From contig CASBHZ010000002.1 of NCBI GenBank assembly GCA_949123685.1, positions 27,792 to 91,791 on the forward strand: a DNA stretch of 64,000 bases. Reading direction: 5' to 3'. Below the pieces are notes generated by a model. That model was not told the DNA's origin. It worked only from the letters and a program-made list of their open reading frames with translations, and ran no database searches. This DNA is from an uncultured Bacteroidales bacterium. Its GTDB lineage: Bacteria; Bacteroidota; Bacteroidia; Bacteroidales; Muribaculaceae. Of this stretch, positions 17,471 to 26,271 are shown piece by piece. Position 1 is the stretch's first letter; every line of letters begins with the position of its first letter. Both the position numbers and the translations under genes were made by a program.

Positions 17471-19459
17471 CTTTATCTCTATCTTGTAAGCGTCCGTGCC
17501 GAAGGCTTTCGGACGTTGCATGTTTTCTGTGTAAGTGCGACCAAACTCATCTTTAACGGTAATGATCAAGTCTGTATCGGCATCGGGAGCCGTAACCTTG
17601 AAGAAGTGATGGTCTTTCGTTGTGGAACCGATAGGTTCGGAAGTCGGACTCCCTTTCCAGCGTTTCAAAACATTGGCTGCGATATGCAAGGGATCATAAG
17701 CACTTACATGCTTCACGTCAAGAGCCTTTCCGTCTGCCGTAGTCACAGTGATAGTCCAACGCGTATTGTAGTTCCATACATTAAGGAGTACCTCATTCTT
17801 CTTCTGACCTGTATAATCTGCTATCTTTGCTGCAAATTTTGCTGCCATTGTCGAGTTAAGTCCTTCAACATCACTCGAAGAGAAAGAAACCTCGTTAAGG
17901 TCATATGAGCGGAATTGGAAATTTTCATCCTTGCCGGCACATTTATACGTATACTTGAAATCTTTTCCGGTTATGTCCCATACTGCATATCCTGCAGGAG
18001 TGCCATCGGGAGCCATAAGGCAGCCGGGAGTCACGGCACCGCTCCACCACCAGTCGGAACATATGGCGCCAACGTTGTGTTCATAAACATTGCCTACACC
18101 TTTGTTTCCGGGGAGCGCATTATAGTTACGGTGCGTATGACCGGTCACAAAATGCACATTATATCCTTCAACAGCGGCAAGCACTTCAGGAGAATAAGTC
18201 CTCGCGGAGAACTCGCCGGGCTTGCTGTCGCTATATACCGGAACGTGCATAGTAATGATGACAGGCGTAGACTTGTCTACATAGGAAAGGTCTTTCGCAA
18301 GCCATGAGAACTGGGGAGAATAGATCTTTCCTGCAACCTGATTGTCCCGGTTGGAACTGCCTCCGCCTACATATTTTGAACAATCGATATTATCAAGAAC
18401 CACATAATGAACGTCTCCTATATTGAAAGAATAATAAGGAGGGGCAATCGTGACAGCGAAAGGATTCTTTGCCTTAAACTGTCCTATGGCATTCATATCG
18501 TTGTCATGGTTACCGATAGTGTGATACACAGGTAAACCTTTTACCTGCTCGTTAAAAAACTCTTTATAGTCGGAAAGATCAAAATTGCGGTCATACCAAT
18601 AAAGATCCCAAGTCATGTCACCGAGAGTGATGGCATAAACCCTGCTTCCACCATTCGACTGCACATAGTTATTAATATCCTTGGCAACACCTTTAAACTG
18701 AGTGTTGTCCATATTTGAAGCCGTACCCCCTTTAGCTCTGTCGGCAAGGTGCATGTCTCCGAAGAAAAGCACCTTATAATTGCTCTGGTCAACTTTCTTT
18801 AGGGTAAAGCTTTGATTTTCGGGAACCTCTTTTGCAGATACAAGAGGACGATAGTGGTCCGGAAAAACGCCGTCAAGCGCGCATTCGTAACCACCGGGCA
18901 CCGAAATAAACACATAACCGGACTCTTTCTCTGATTTCAGTTGGTAAACACCGTTATTATCAGTCTGAACTGTTTCCACACCGTCACTGACAACCACTCC
19001 GGCTATAGGACCTTCGGCAGACTCAACCACACCATATATAGTGGTGCCAGGTAAAATCTCGATCTTCCTTTCAACCATATTTATGGTTATCGTTCCGATT
19101 TGCACGCGGCGATCTCCGCGCTTCACGTCAAAGCGATAATTCCCTCCCTTAAAATCAGCAGGGAGACGGAATGCGAAATGAGCGGCGTCAGCTTCAGTCA
19201 CAGCGCAGGAAGTAATGGTACCCCCCTCGATGAGATAGACAAGATCGGAAGTTTGCAATGTGTTCCCGCCTTCGATTTTGCAATCTTCACCTTTCACTAC
19301 ATCAACACTGGCGGGCAGGGTAACTTTGATTTCAGTTTCACCACCTGGAAGGGATCCGGGATCAGGATTATCTTTATTATCTCCACAACTCGGAAGACTG
19401 ACAGACAATACACTCAACACCAGGAACGCCTGCAGCAGGCAAAGGAGTTTCTTAATCAT
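17468..19459 (-). CDS. Calcineurin-like phosphoesterase lipoprotein, locus 1
   Basis: Metal-dependent phosphoesterase exported as a lipoprotein (663 residues, lipobox Cys25 in SLPSC). Domain order: an Ig-like N-terminal part (about 40-120); a Metallophos N-terminal beta domain (about 125-215, GTTIYGVVESAEGPIAGVVV); the catalytic domain (about 230-480) with GDMHLAD, LGDMTWD, TIGNHDND, ITMHVPV and VTGHTHRNYN, which supply the two-metal site; and the C-terminal beta domain (about 490-655). It is the first gene of SusCD locus 1, with the promoter about 170 bases upstream. The substrate is likely a phosphomonoester or diester brought in by the SusCD pair. That is inference from context. Confidence 0.9.
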   Translation of the reverse strand: MIKKLLCLLQAFLVLSVLSVSLPSCGDNKDNPDPGSLPGGETEIKVTLPASVDVVKGEDCKIEGGNTLQTSDLVYLIEGGTITSCAVTEADAAHFAFRLPADFKGGNYRFDVKRGDRRVQIGTITINMVERKIEILPGTTIYGVVESAEGPIAGVVVSDGVETVQTDNNGVYQLKSEKESGYVFISVPGGYECALDGVFPDHYRPLVSAKEVPENQSFTLKKVDQSNYKVLFFGDMHLADRAKGGTASNMDNTQFKGVAKDINNYVQSNGGSRVYAITLGDMTWDLYWYDRNFDLSDYKEFFNEQVKGLPVYHTIGNHDNDMNAIGQFKAKNPFAVTIAPPYYSFNIGDVHYVVLDNIDCSKYVGGGSSNRDNQVAGKIYSPQFSWLAKDLSYVDKSTPVIITMHVPVYSDSKPGEFSARTYSPEVLAAVEGYNVHFVTGHTHRNYNALPGNKGVGNVYEHNVGAICSDWWWSGAVTPGCLMAPDGTPAGYAVWDITGKDFKYTYKCAGKDENFQFRSYDLNEVSFSSSDVEGLNSTMAAKFAAKIADYTGQKKNEVLLNVWNYNTRWTITVTTADGKALDVKHVSAYDPLHIAANVLKRWKGSPTSEPIGSTTKDHHFFKVTAPDADTDLIITVKDEFGRTYTENMQRPKAFGTDAYKIEIK

Positions 19460-19549
19460 GATTAAATAATGTTAATTCTTCTAAGGTTATTTTATATAGG
19501 CTTAAGTGCTTAACTCAAACCTGATGGTGATTTGCTTTTTAAGATTGCC

Positions 19550-19610
19550 TTGTATCACCCCGAGGAAACCTTCCGGTTTCCTCGGGGTGATACAATTAAT
19601 GCATTAATTG
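19550..19610. other. Perfect 21-bp stem-loop plus 18-bp palindrome in the locus 1 leader
   Basis: Arms 19550-19570 and 19575-19595 are perfectly complementary (21 bp, loop TTCC; core CACCCCGAGG). The overlapping segment 19593-19610 (CAATTAATGCATTAATTG) is a perfect 18-bp palindrome. Both lie between the predicted start of transcription (near 19633, minus strand) and the phosphoesterase ATG at 19459, so they would be in the 5' leader of the mRNA. Neither strand has a T-run after the stem, so a simple intrinsic terminator is unlikely. Confidence 0.8.
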
Positions 19611-19639
19611 ATTTTTAAGTTCCTTAACGAAACTTTGCG

Positions 19640-19671
19640 TAAAATTATAGCAAAATTTCGTTTAGTGCAAA
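19640..19671 (-). promoter_or_regulatory. Promoter of SusCD locus 1
   Basis: On the minus strand TTTG (19671-19668), then 20 bases, then TAATTTTA (19647-19640). This is the Bacteroidetes promoter form with A for the last G. The 36-base region 19637-19672 matches the promoter of SusCD locus 2 (from 27372) at 28 of 36 positions without gaps, including bases outside the two boxes. The predicted leader is about 173 bases. Confidence 0.75.
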
Positions 19672-19727
19672 TTTTTACACAAAAAATGTTTCGAAACGTA
19701 AATTTTAACTTAAATTTCATTAAAAAC

Positions 19728-19771
19728 GAGGTTCTGAAAGCGATATCTGCGAATACCGCTTTCAGAACCTC
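19728..19771 (-). terminator. Terminator of the TM2/GYF_2 gene
   Basis: Perfect 15-base arms GAGGTTCTGAAAGCG (19728-19742) and CGCTTTCAGAACCTC (19757-19771). On the minus strand the stem is followed by GTTTTTAATG, a short T-run, so it should end transcription coming from the TM2 gene (stop at 19823) before the promoter of SusCD locus 1. Apart from this hairpin and the promoter and leader listed separately, I see no gene in 19460-19822. Confidence 0.85.
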
Positions 19772-19822
19772 ACCGTGAAAATTAAAAAAATTATTTAAAC
19801 TTTATAAATATTTAGACGCTGT

Positions 19823-20251
19823 TTAAAACAAAGGAAGTGTTGATGTAGAGTCGATATACTTACGTTTGAAATCGGCATCCGTCATGCAAAGCATAAGGAT
19901 TCCCTGAATTAGAGTGAGAATCTGCCAGAGTCCGCAAGTAATCACGGATAAAAGTATCGTAATGAAACCGGCTCCCACCTTTCCAAGCACAAAATACTGA
20001 ACGCCGAGTCCGCCCAATATGATTGCCATGATTCCGCAAAGGGTCTTCTTTGAAGTTATCTCCGCATTGTCCGCAATTGATTTACCACTATTCCTGTATG
20101 CCTCCATCAGTTCCGGAAAAGTGTAAAGAGGCATCCATGAACCACCGTCGCGGCTCACCGGAGTGTCATTGGAAACAGGATAAGCCATCATCTGCTCAAG
20201 GCTCATCGGACCGATAGTCTGATTGTTAAGAGTAATGTAATACATTGCCAT
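19823..20251 (-). CDS. GYF_2 and TM2 domain membrane protein
   Basis: A 142-residue inner-membrane protein. Residues of about 4-55 form a GYF_2 domain (YYITLNNQTIGPMSLEQM, then PVSRDGGSWMPL), usually a peptide-binding module. Residues of about 68-125 form a TM2 domain with two membrane helices (GIMAIILGGLGVQYFVLGKVGAGFI and LLSVITCGLWQILTLIQGI). TM2 proteins of this type are common in Bacteroidetes but have no settled function. It is a single gene, divergent from parC, with its own terminator. An alternative start at the second Met (20245) is possible. Confidence 0.88.
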   Translation of the reverse strand: MAMYYITLNNQTIGPMSLEQMMAYPVSNDTPVSRDGGSWMPLYTFPELMEAYRNSGKSIADNAEITSKKTLCGIMAIILGGLGVQYFVLGKVGAGFITILLSVITCGLWQILTLIQGILMLCMTDADFKRKYIDSTSTLPLF

Positions 20252-20348
20252 ATTCAGTTAGGTTAATTAAGATGCAATGCAAATATAACGGATTTTTGCA
20301 AAAAAAATGTTAACTTTACACATAAAATACGAATTTTAACATCACATC

Positions 20349-23042
20349 ATGTCCGATTACAACGATTCCTTAAATATTGCCGACTCTAAAGAGGAAGAAA
20401 TGAATATCACAGAATCCCAGAGTGCCAACATATCCCCGACAGACAAGAAGACCGTTCTGTCAGGTATGTTCCGCGACTGGTATCTCGAATATGCGAGCTA
20501 TGTGATCCTTGAACGTGCCGTCCCCCACATCGAAGACGGATTGAAACCTGTGCAACGACGCATTCTTCATTCCATGTCTACTCTTGATGACGGACGTTTC
20601 AACAAAGTCGCAAACATTGTTGGAAACACGATGCAATATCACCCCCATGGAGATGCGTCGATAGGCGACGCGCTCGTGCAACTCGGACAAAAAGACCTGC
20701 TTGTAGACACTCAGGGAAACTGGGGTAACATACTGACCGGAGACTCGGCGGCGGCTCCACGTTATATCGAGGCTCGCCTCTCTGAGTTTGCCATCGAAAC
20801 GGCATTCAGTCCGAAAATCACGGAATGGACTTTGTCTTACGACGGACGCAAACGCGAACCCGTCACCCTCCCTATGAAATTTCCGCTGTTGCTCGCGCAA
20901 GGCGTAGAGGGTATCGCCGTGGGTCTTTCATCGAAAATATTGCCCCATAATTTCAACGAAATCATAGATGCGGCTGTGGAATATCTCCACGACCGCCCTT
21001 TCAAGCTTTTCCCGGACTTCCAGACAGGCGGACTGCTGGACGTTTCAAAATATAACGACGGCGGTCGCGGCGGCTCAGTGAAAGTAAGGGCAAAAATTGA
21101 AAAAATAGACAACAAGACTCTCGCTATCACGGAACTCCCCTTTGGCAAAACCACCTCCACCCTCATATCTTCAATATTGGGTGCAATGGAAAAAGGGAAA
21201 ATCAAGATACGCAAGGTTGATGACAACACTGCCGCCACTGCCGAGATTCTTGTGCACCTTATCCCCGGAACATCTTCCGACAAGGCAATAGATGCACTTT
21301 ATGCCTTTACAGACTGCGAAGTGTCCATCTCCCCAAACTGCTGTGTGATACGTGACCGCAAACCTGAATTCCTTACAGTTTCCGATCTTCTGCGATATTC
21401 CGTAGACCACACTCAGGAAATGCTGCGTCAGGAATTGAATATAAAACTGAGCGAGACAAGGGAGCAGCAGCTCTTCTCTTCTCTTGAGAAGATATTCATC
21501 GAAGAGCGTATGTATAAGGATGAAAAAGTGGAACAAGCGCGCGACATGGAGAGCGCTATCAGACGAGTAGACGAGCTGATGGATCCATTCAAGCCATCTT
21601 TCTTCCGTGCCATCACGGACGAAGACCTTATACACCTCTGGGAAATAAAGATGGGACGCATACTGAAATTCAACTCCCAGAAAGCTGATGAAAAGATAGC
21701 CAGACTTGACGAGGAAATAGCCAAACTGGAATACGACCTTGACCATATAGTTGAATTTACAGAAAAATGGTATCTGCATTTGAAAGAACGGTATGGCGAC
21801 AATTTCCCCCGGCGCACGGTGATCCGCAGTTTCGATTCCATCGAGGCAACCAAGGTGGCGGAAGCCAACAAACGCTTCTATTATGATCCGGAGGGTGGTT
21901 TCATCGGAACAGGACTTAAAGACAAAGAGTTTAAGTTTACTTGCTCCGACATTGACGATATCCTTGTCATATATCGCGATGGAACGTACAAGATCGTTCG
22001 CGTGCAGGAAAAGTTCTATGTCGGCAAGAAAGTGATACATCTCGGTGTATTCAAAAAAGGAGACAAACGCACCATATATAATGTGATATACCGCAATGGC
22101 AAGCGTGGCAATTCATACATGAAGCGTTTCTATATAACAGGACTCACACGCGATAAGGAATACAATATCACAAAAGGCGTTGAAGGCTCACGTATCGAAT
22201 GGCTCACATGCAATCCGAATGGAGAAGCGGAAACCGTGCGCGTTACGCTCAAGGACGAAGCAAACGACACCGGACGCAGGCCTCGCAACCTCGAGATTTA
22301 TGTCAATTTCTCCGAACTGGCGGTAAAAGGTAAGGAATCGCTTGGAAACCTTGTTACGAAATATCAGATAAAGAGCGTCTCGCTTGAACGCAGGGGATCA
22401 AGTACTCTGGGCGGCAGAGAAGTCTGGTTCGACCGCGATGTGCTACGCCTCAATTATGACGGCCGCGGCGAAAGTCTCGGCATATTCCAGGGTGACGACA
22501 AGGTGCTCGTGATCACAAAGGACGGTGAGTTTTTCACATCCACATATTCCGACACCAACCACTATGACGACAACATATCGCTCATTGAGAAGTTTGATCC
22601 GCACAAGATATGGACACTCGCCCTCAACGACGCTTCACTTGGCTATCCCTACCTGAAACGTTTCGAGTTTGAAGTGTCTGCAAAACCTCAAAGATTTGTG
22701 GGCAGCGAACCGGAGTCAAGCGTAATACTTCTTACAGACACTCCCTTTGCCCGTCTGGAGGTGACATTCGGAGGTGCGGATTCCGTCAGGCCTCCATTGG
22801 AAATCGAGACGGAAGATTTTATCGGAGTGAAGAGCTTCAAGGCAAAAGGGAAAAGGATTTCTACCTATAACATTGCAGATATTGTAGAACTTGAACCTAC
22901 CCGCTTCCCCGCCCCGCCGGAATCTCCAACAGAAGCAGAGTCTGATCAGGAACAAGATTCTGACATATCCGATCAGGATGACACCCTGGCTTCCGAGCCG
23001 GACACTTCAAACGTATCAATCCAACCATCACTATTCGATTAA
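20349..23042 (+). CDS. parC: DNA topoisomerase IV subunit A
   Basis: Breakage-reunion subunit of the type II topoisomerase that decatenates daughter chromosomes. The 897-residue protein has the GyrA/ParC core: RAVPHIEDGLKPVQRRIL (about 56-73), the winged-helix segment MQYHPHGDASIGDALV (95-110) and the catalytic Tyr139 in AAAPRYIEARLS. A coiled coil (about 345-495) and the C-terminal DNA-wrapping region (about 530-840) follow. The end is very acidic (residues 850-890). I call it ParC rather than GyrA from the Bacteroidetes-type APRYIE active site and the lack of a clear GyrA box. parE is not in the window. The next gene begins 22 bases downstream. Confidence 0.9.
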   Translation: MSDYNDSLNIADSKEEEMNITESQSANISPTDKKTVLSGMFRDWYLEYASYVILERAVPHIEDGLKPVQRRILHSMSTLDDGRFNKVANIVGNTMQYHPHGDASIGDALVQLGQKDLLVDTQGNWGNILTGDSAAAPRYIEARLSEFAIETAFSPKITEWTLSYDGRKREPVTLPMKFPLLLAQGVEGIAVGLSSKILPHNFNEIIDAAVEYLHDRPFKLFPDFQTGGLLDVSKYNDGGRGGSVKVRAKIEKIDNKTLAITELPFGKTTSTLISSILGAMEKGKIKIRKVDDNTAATAEILVHLIPGTSSDKAIDALYAFTDCEVSISPNCCVIRDRKPEFLTVSDLLRYSVDHTQEMLRQELNIKLSETREQQLFSSLEKIFIEERMYKDEKVEQARDMESAIRRVDELMDPFKPSFFRAITDEDLIHLWEIKMGRILKFNSQKADEKIARLDEEIAKLEYDLDHIVEFTEKWYLHLKERYGDNFPRRTVIRSFDSIEATKVAEANKRFYYDPEGGFIGTGLKDKEFKFTCSDIDDILVIYRDGTYKIVRVQEKFYVGKKVIHLGVFKKGDKRTIYNVIYRNGKRGNSYMKRFYITGLTRDKEYNITKGVEGSRIEWLTCNPNGEAETVRVTLKDEANDTGRRPRNLEIYVNFSELAVKGKESLGNLVTKYQIKSVSLERRGSSTLGGREVWFDRDVLRLNYDGRGESLGIFQGDDKVLVITKDGEFFTSTYSDTNHYDDNISLIEKFDPHKIWTLALNDASLGYPYLKRFEFEVSAKPQRFVGSEPESSVILLTDTPFARLEVTFGGADSVRPPLEIETEDFIGVKSFKAKGKRISTYNIADIVELEPTRFPAPPESPTEAESDQEQDSDISDQDDTLASEPDTSNVSIQPSLFD

Positions 23043-23064
23043 TCCAAAGACTCTTTTGTCTGTA

Positions 23065-23883
23065 ATGATTAGAAAATACATATTGGCATTTGCAACAGCC
23101 ATAGCCGGTTGCGTGCATGCAGAGGAATTGCCGCGACCCGTGGTGCAAGAATATCGTATCGAGATTGGGGGCGGCAATGCGCTCTCTTCATATCTTTCAC
23201 CGTTGCGATATGACGGCAATATACTGGGAATATCGGGGCAATGGAGCAAAGCATCCAGATGGGCTCCGGAATCTTTGATCATGCATTTCAATGCCGGCGC
23301 AAACCTGCGTGATTACAAGAATCCCGCTCGCACGGCATCCATGATAGGCATTGACGGCATGTTCTCCTGGGGAATGTCCTGGCGGAAACGACTGCCATAT
23401 TCCTTGCAGGTGACTGCCGGAGGCTCCATTGACATTAATGGCGGATGTCTCTACCTTTCCCGCAACGGTAATAATCCCGTCACAGCGCTCGCCTCGGCAT
23501 CACTGGATATCAACGCATCAATTTCCTGGAGATTCAAGATAGGCAGACTGCCAATGCTAATCAGCAATGAAATCCGCCTGCCCTCATTGGGATGTTTCTT
23601 CTCTCCCCAATATGGAGAAACATATTATGAGATATGGCTCGGAAACAGAACCGGGCTGGCGCACTGCGGATGGTGGGGAAACAGGTTCTGCATAGACAAC
23701 CTCCTCTCTCTAAAACTTGATTTCGGCAAGACAGCGATGGAGATAGGCTACAGGTATGATTACAACTCCTCTTGGGCAAATTCGCTCAACACACAGCTCT
23801 CCACCCACTCTTTCGTAATCGGGATAATACCTCACGGTCTCGGCATCAAACGCAAACAAGCCATCAACTCCCCCCTCTTCTGA
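23065..23883 (+). CDS. Outer-membrane or periplasmic beta-rich protein, DUF3316-like
   Basis: A 272-residue exported protein with a signal peptide (MIRKYILAFATAIAGCVHA). The rest alternates short hydrophobic strands rich in aromatic residues and Gly (SLQVTAGGSIDINGG, SWRFKIGRLPMLISNEI, MEIGYRYDYNSSW, HSFVIGIIP), as in small outer-membrane barrels. It resembles DUF3316 proteins of Bacteroidales, but I hold that assignment at moderate strength. The frame is open further upstream into parC. I chose the ATG at 23065 because it gives the signal peptide and lies 22 bases after the parC stop, so the two genes are probably cotranscribed. Confidence 0.75.
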   Translation: MIRKYILAFATAIAGCVHAEELPRPVVQEYRIEIGGGNALSSYLSPLRYDGNILGISGQWSKASRWAPESLIMHFNAGANLRDYKNPARTASMIGIDGMFSWGMSWRKRLPYSLQVTAGGSIDINGGCLYLSRNGNNPVTALASASLDINASISWRFKIGRLPMLISNEIRLPSLGCFFSPQYGETYYEIWLGNRTGLAHCGWWGNRFCIDNLLSLKLDFGKTAMEIGYRYDYNSSWANSLNTQLSTHSFVIGIIPHGLGIKRKQAINSPLF

Positions 23884-23954
23884 AACCCTCAACTCAGTCC
23901 CAACAACTAATACTCTCCAACTCTTATTATTAGAGTATAAAAGTTTTATATTAA

Positions 23955-24344
23955 ATGACAATTGAAGATTATAACAGATTATCAGAAAATATAATTGCAG
24001 CTGCCATCGAAGTTCATAAAACTTTAGGACCCGGGCTGGTTGAAAAGTATTATAGATATGCACTGACTCATGAACTAAGACTGAGAGGATATAAGGTTTG
24101 TGAAGAAGTAGGTGTTTCTTTTAACTATAAAGACCTGTGTATAAAGGAGGCTTGTCGTGTTGACATAATTGTGGAAGACAAAATTATATTAGAATTAAAA
24201 GCGACAGAACGTGATAATGAACTTTACGCAAGCCAACTCTTGACATATTTAAGATTAACAGGATTCAAACTCGGGCTTGTGATAAATTTCAATAGGATTC
24301 GGTTAGTAGACGGAATCAAACGTGTTATAAACGGAAGTTTTTAA
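23955..24344 (+). CDS. GxxExxY-family protein (PD-(D/E)XK-like)
   Basis: A 129-residue protein of the family named for its motif, here G27-LV-E30-KY-Y33. The later part has the nuclease-like pattern Asp70 (RVDIIVED), then Glu80-Leu-Lys82 (ILELKA), and AS-QLLTYLRLTGFKLGLVINF. These are the metal-binding residues and core strand of PD-(D/E)XK folds. Family members occur as passengers in 23S rRNA intervening sequences and as single genes next to short repeats. Their biological role is not established. Directly downstream lies a 268-base region bounded by a 17-bp inverted repeat. Confidence 0.9.
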   Translation: MTIEDYNRLSENIIAAAIEVHKTLGPGLVEKYYRYALTHELRLRGYKVCEEVGVSFNYKDLCIKEACRVDIIVEDKIILELKATERDNELYASQLLTYLRLTGFKLGLVINFNRIRLVDGIKRVINGSF

Positions 24345-24353
24345 GTCAGTGGA

Positions 24354-24621
24354 AACACAGAGGCACAGAGACACAGGGAATATGGACACAACAATTTACA
24401 TATCGGGAAAGGAATGGCACAGAGGTCGTAAAACTCCTGTCAGAGGCGCGGAGAGCCGCGAAAAATTGAGGACAAGCTTCAACGAAACGGACACTATTGA
24501 TGCAAACACACTTAGAAACCGGCTCTTCGGCTCTATAAGAATCGCATGCGATTCCTCTGCGACTCGACCTTTCATAAAGCAAAATAAGGAAAACGACTCT
24601 GCTCCTCTGTGCCTCTGTGTT
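24354..24621. repeat. Inverted-repeat element with ACACAGAGGCACAGAG ends
   Basis: Left end 24354-24370 and right end 24605-24621 are perfect 17-bp inverted copies (AACACAGAGGCACAGAG and its complement). Inside are further degenerate units (GCACAGAGG near 24418, CAGAGGCGCGGAGAG near 24440). An open frame across it on the minus strand has the compositional look of repeat-derived peptides (TEAQR, FFAALRA, SVPLCFH) and is not a gene. The element starts nine bases after the GxxExxY stop codon. No transposase is present. In the rest of the gap (24622-24771) I see no gene, only the region before the S41 peptidase. Confidence 0.85.
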
Positions 24622-24771
24622 AATATTTTTACGAAAAACAGCACACCACGACATCATGTGCAAACCGCTATCCCATACATGAATAAACCTATGGAAATTA
24701 TCCCCTTGGGCACACAAATACGACACCTCTGCATTGAATCATTTAATTATTGAATAAACAATTACAATTAT

Positions 24772-25800
24772 ATGAAATTTAAATATAAAGTATTATCGGT
24801 ATTGGTGTTAGCTGCCGTGATGGCGGGATGCCATGAGGCTCCGGAATATAAGGATGACCCCTACGGCAATTTCGATGCGCTTGCTGCAATCGTTGGCGAA
24901 CGTTATTGTTTTTTTGAAGAGAAGGGAATCGACTGGGAAAAACTTTGCCGCCAATATCGCGCAGAGATAAAACCCGACATGAAACAGCTGGAACTGTTCG
25001 ACATATGTTCCCGCCTTCTCGACGAGCTCCAGGACGGTCATGTAAACCTCTCATCCCGTTTCAACACGAGCTATTATCGCAAATGGTGGAGTGACTATCC
25101 ACAGGATTTCAACCTCCGCACTTTGCAACAATATTACCTGAACTTCGATTTCATGCAGACTTCGGGCATAAGCTACAAAATGCTATCCGAAGAGATCGGA
25201 TATATGTATTATCCCTCATTCTCTTCCGGAATAAGCCAGACAAGCCTTGACTACATTCTCGCGATCCTCCACGATTCAAAGGGACTAATAATTGATATAC
25301 GCAACAACGGAGGCGGCATTCTGACCAATATAAACACCCTTACAGGACGATTCATAACAGAGAAGACCACTGGCGGATATATCCGCCATAAGACGGGACC
25401 GGAGCCCGGTGCGTTCTCCGACCCTTATCCCATAGAATATGAAGCTGCAGATCCTACACAAAGGGTAAAGTATTTAGACAAACCTATAATCATATTGACT
25501 AACAGGTCTTGTTTCTCCGCCGCCAATAATTTTGTGGCAGTAATGAAGACGTTGCCCAATGTGCGTATAGTTGGGGCACGCACTGGCGGAGGAGGGGGAC
25601 TGCCCTTCTCCGCCGAACTGCCAAACGGATGGTCAGTACGTTTCTCCGCATGCCCCATAAACGACAAAGACGACCGCACAACCGAATTTGGGATAGACCC
25701 TACACCCGGTTGCGAAGTGCATTGCATTGATGCCGACCTTGCAGCAGGACGCGACGCAATTTTGGATTTTGCGATCAACCTTTTGCAAACGAAAGAATAG
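24772..25800 (+). CDS. S41-family peptidase lipoprotein
   Basis: A C-terminal-processing-peptidase-like serine protease, exported as a lipoprotein (342 residues, lipobox Cys20 in VMAGC). An N-terminal helical part (about 30-100, with ELQDGHVNL) is followed by a catalytic core with GLIIDIRNNGGG (about 171-182) and the active-site Ser249 in LTNRSCFSAAN. IVGARTGGGGG comes after that. There is no obvious PDZ domain, as in many Bacteroidetes members. The substrate is unknown. The 3' end overlaps the convergent small gene by 26 bases. Confidence 0.88.
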   Translation: MKFKYKVLSVLVLAAVMAGCHEAPEYKDDPYGNFDALAAIVGERYCFFEEKGIDWEKLCRQYRAEIKPDMKQLELFDICSRLLDELQDGHVNLSSRFNTSYYRKWWSDYPQDFNLRTLQQYYLNFDFMQTSGISYKMLSEEIGYMYYPSFSSGISQTSLDYILAILHDSKGLIIDIRNNGGGILTNINTLTGRFITEKTTGGYIRHKTGPEPGAFSDPYPIEYEAADPTQRVKYLDKPIIILTNRSCFSAANNFVAVMKTLPNVRIVGARTGGGGGLPFSAELPNGWSVRFSACPINDKDDRTTEFGIDPTPGCEVHCIDADLAAGRDAILDFAINLLQTKE

Positions 25801-26011
25801 TCGGCGACTTTATGTCGACTCCATATTTATCGGCAAATCGCAATATATTGCGGGCAAGTTCAGGTTTTAATTCTTCAGGACAATAACGGAAATAGGCTTC
25901 TGCAGCCCGAACATGCGTTGCATCCGGCATAGGATACTCCCTTCTTTCAGGAAGACCGAACATGCTGTCCGGCAATTCTTTTCTCTCTTCTGAATCTAAA
26001 ATGTCACTCAT
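25775..26011 (-). CDS. Small conserved protein, DUF6582-like
   Basis: A 78-residue soluble protein. The stretch FGLPERREYPMPDATHVRAAEAYF resembles the short domain at the end of some phage-head-related proteins (assigned to DUF6582, from memory), followed by a helix (ARNILRFADKYG). Function unknown. The gene overlaps the 3' end of the S41 peptidase gene by 26 bases. The 260 bases on its upstream side up to manA contain no recognisable gene. Confidence 0.65.
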   Translation of the reverse strand: MSDILDSEERKELPDSMFGLPERREYPMPDATHVRAAEAYFRYCPEELKPELARNILRFADKYGVDIKSPTILSFAKG

Positions 26012-26271
26012 AACTTCCGGTTTATAGAGTTTTAAACAATTAAGTATGACATCGAAATTATTTAATGTATTGATTAGTCAATGCATCTTTTTGCGTCTTT
26101 CCGGTGATTTAAGTGAGTTCCATCAGTCACAATGCACGCATTGCTCCTTCCCGAACTCTCATAAATCCCTCGAAAATCCGCTAAAAATATGCATTAACTA
26201 ATTTGCGAGTCATACTTAAGCAGTAAAATCCAAAATAGTTACTATTAATAATAACAATCAACCTCAAGAAT

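Noticed and set aside
21171..22040. 289-codon ORF opposite parC
   Set aside because: Shadow of the parC coding frame. The parC frame encodes a complete conserved protein.
24346..24726. 126-codon ORF on the minus strand
   Set aside because: It lies across the inverted-repeat element. Its peptide consists of repeat-derived phrases (TEAQR, FFAALRA, SVPLCFH) and has no gene features.
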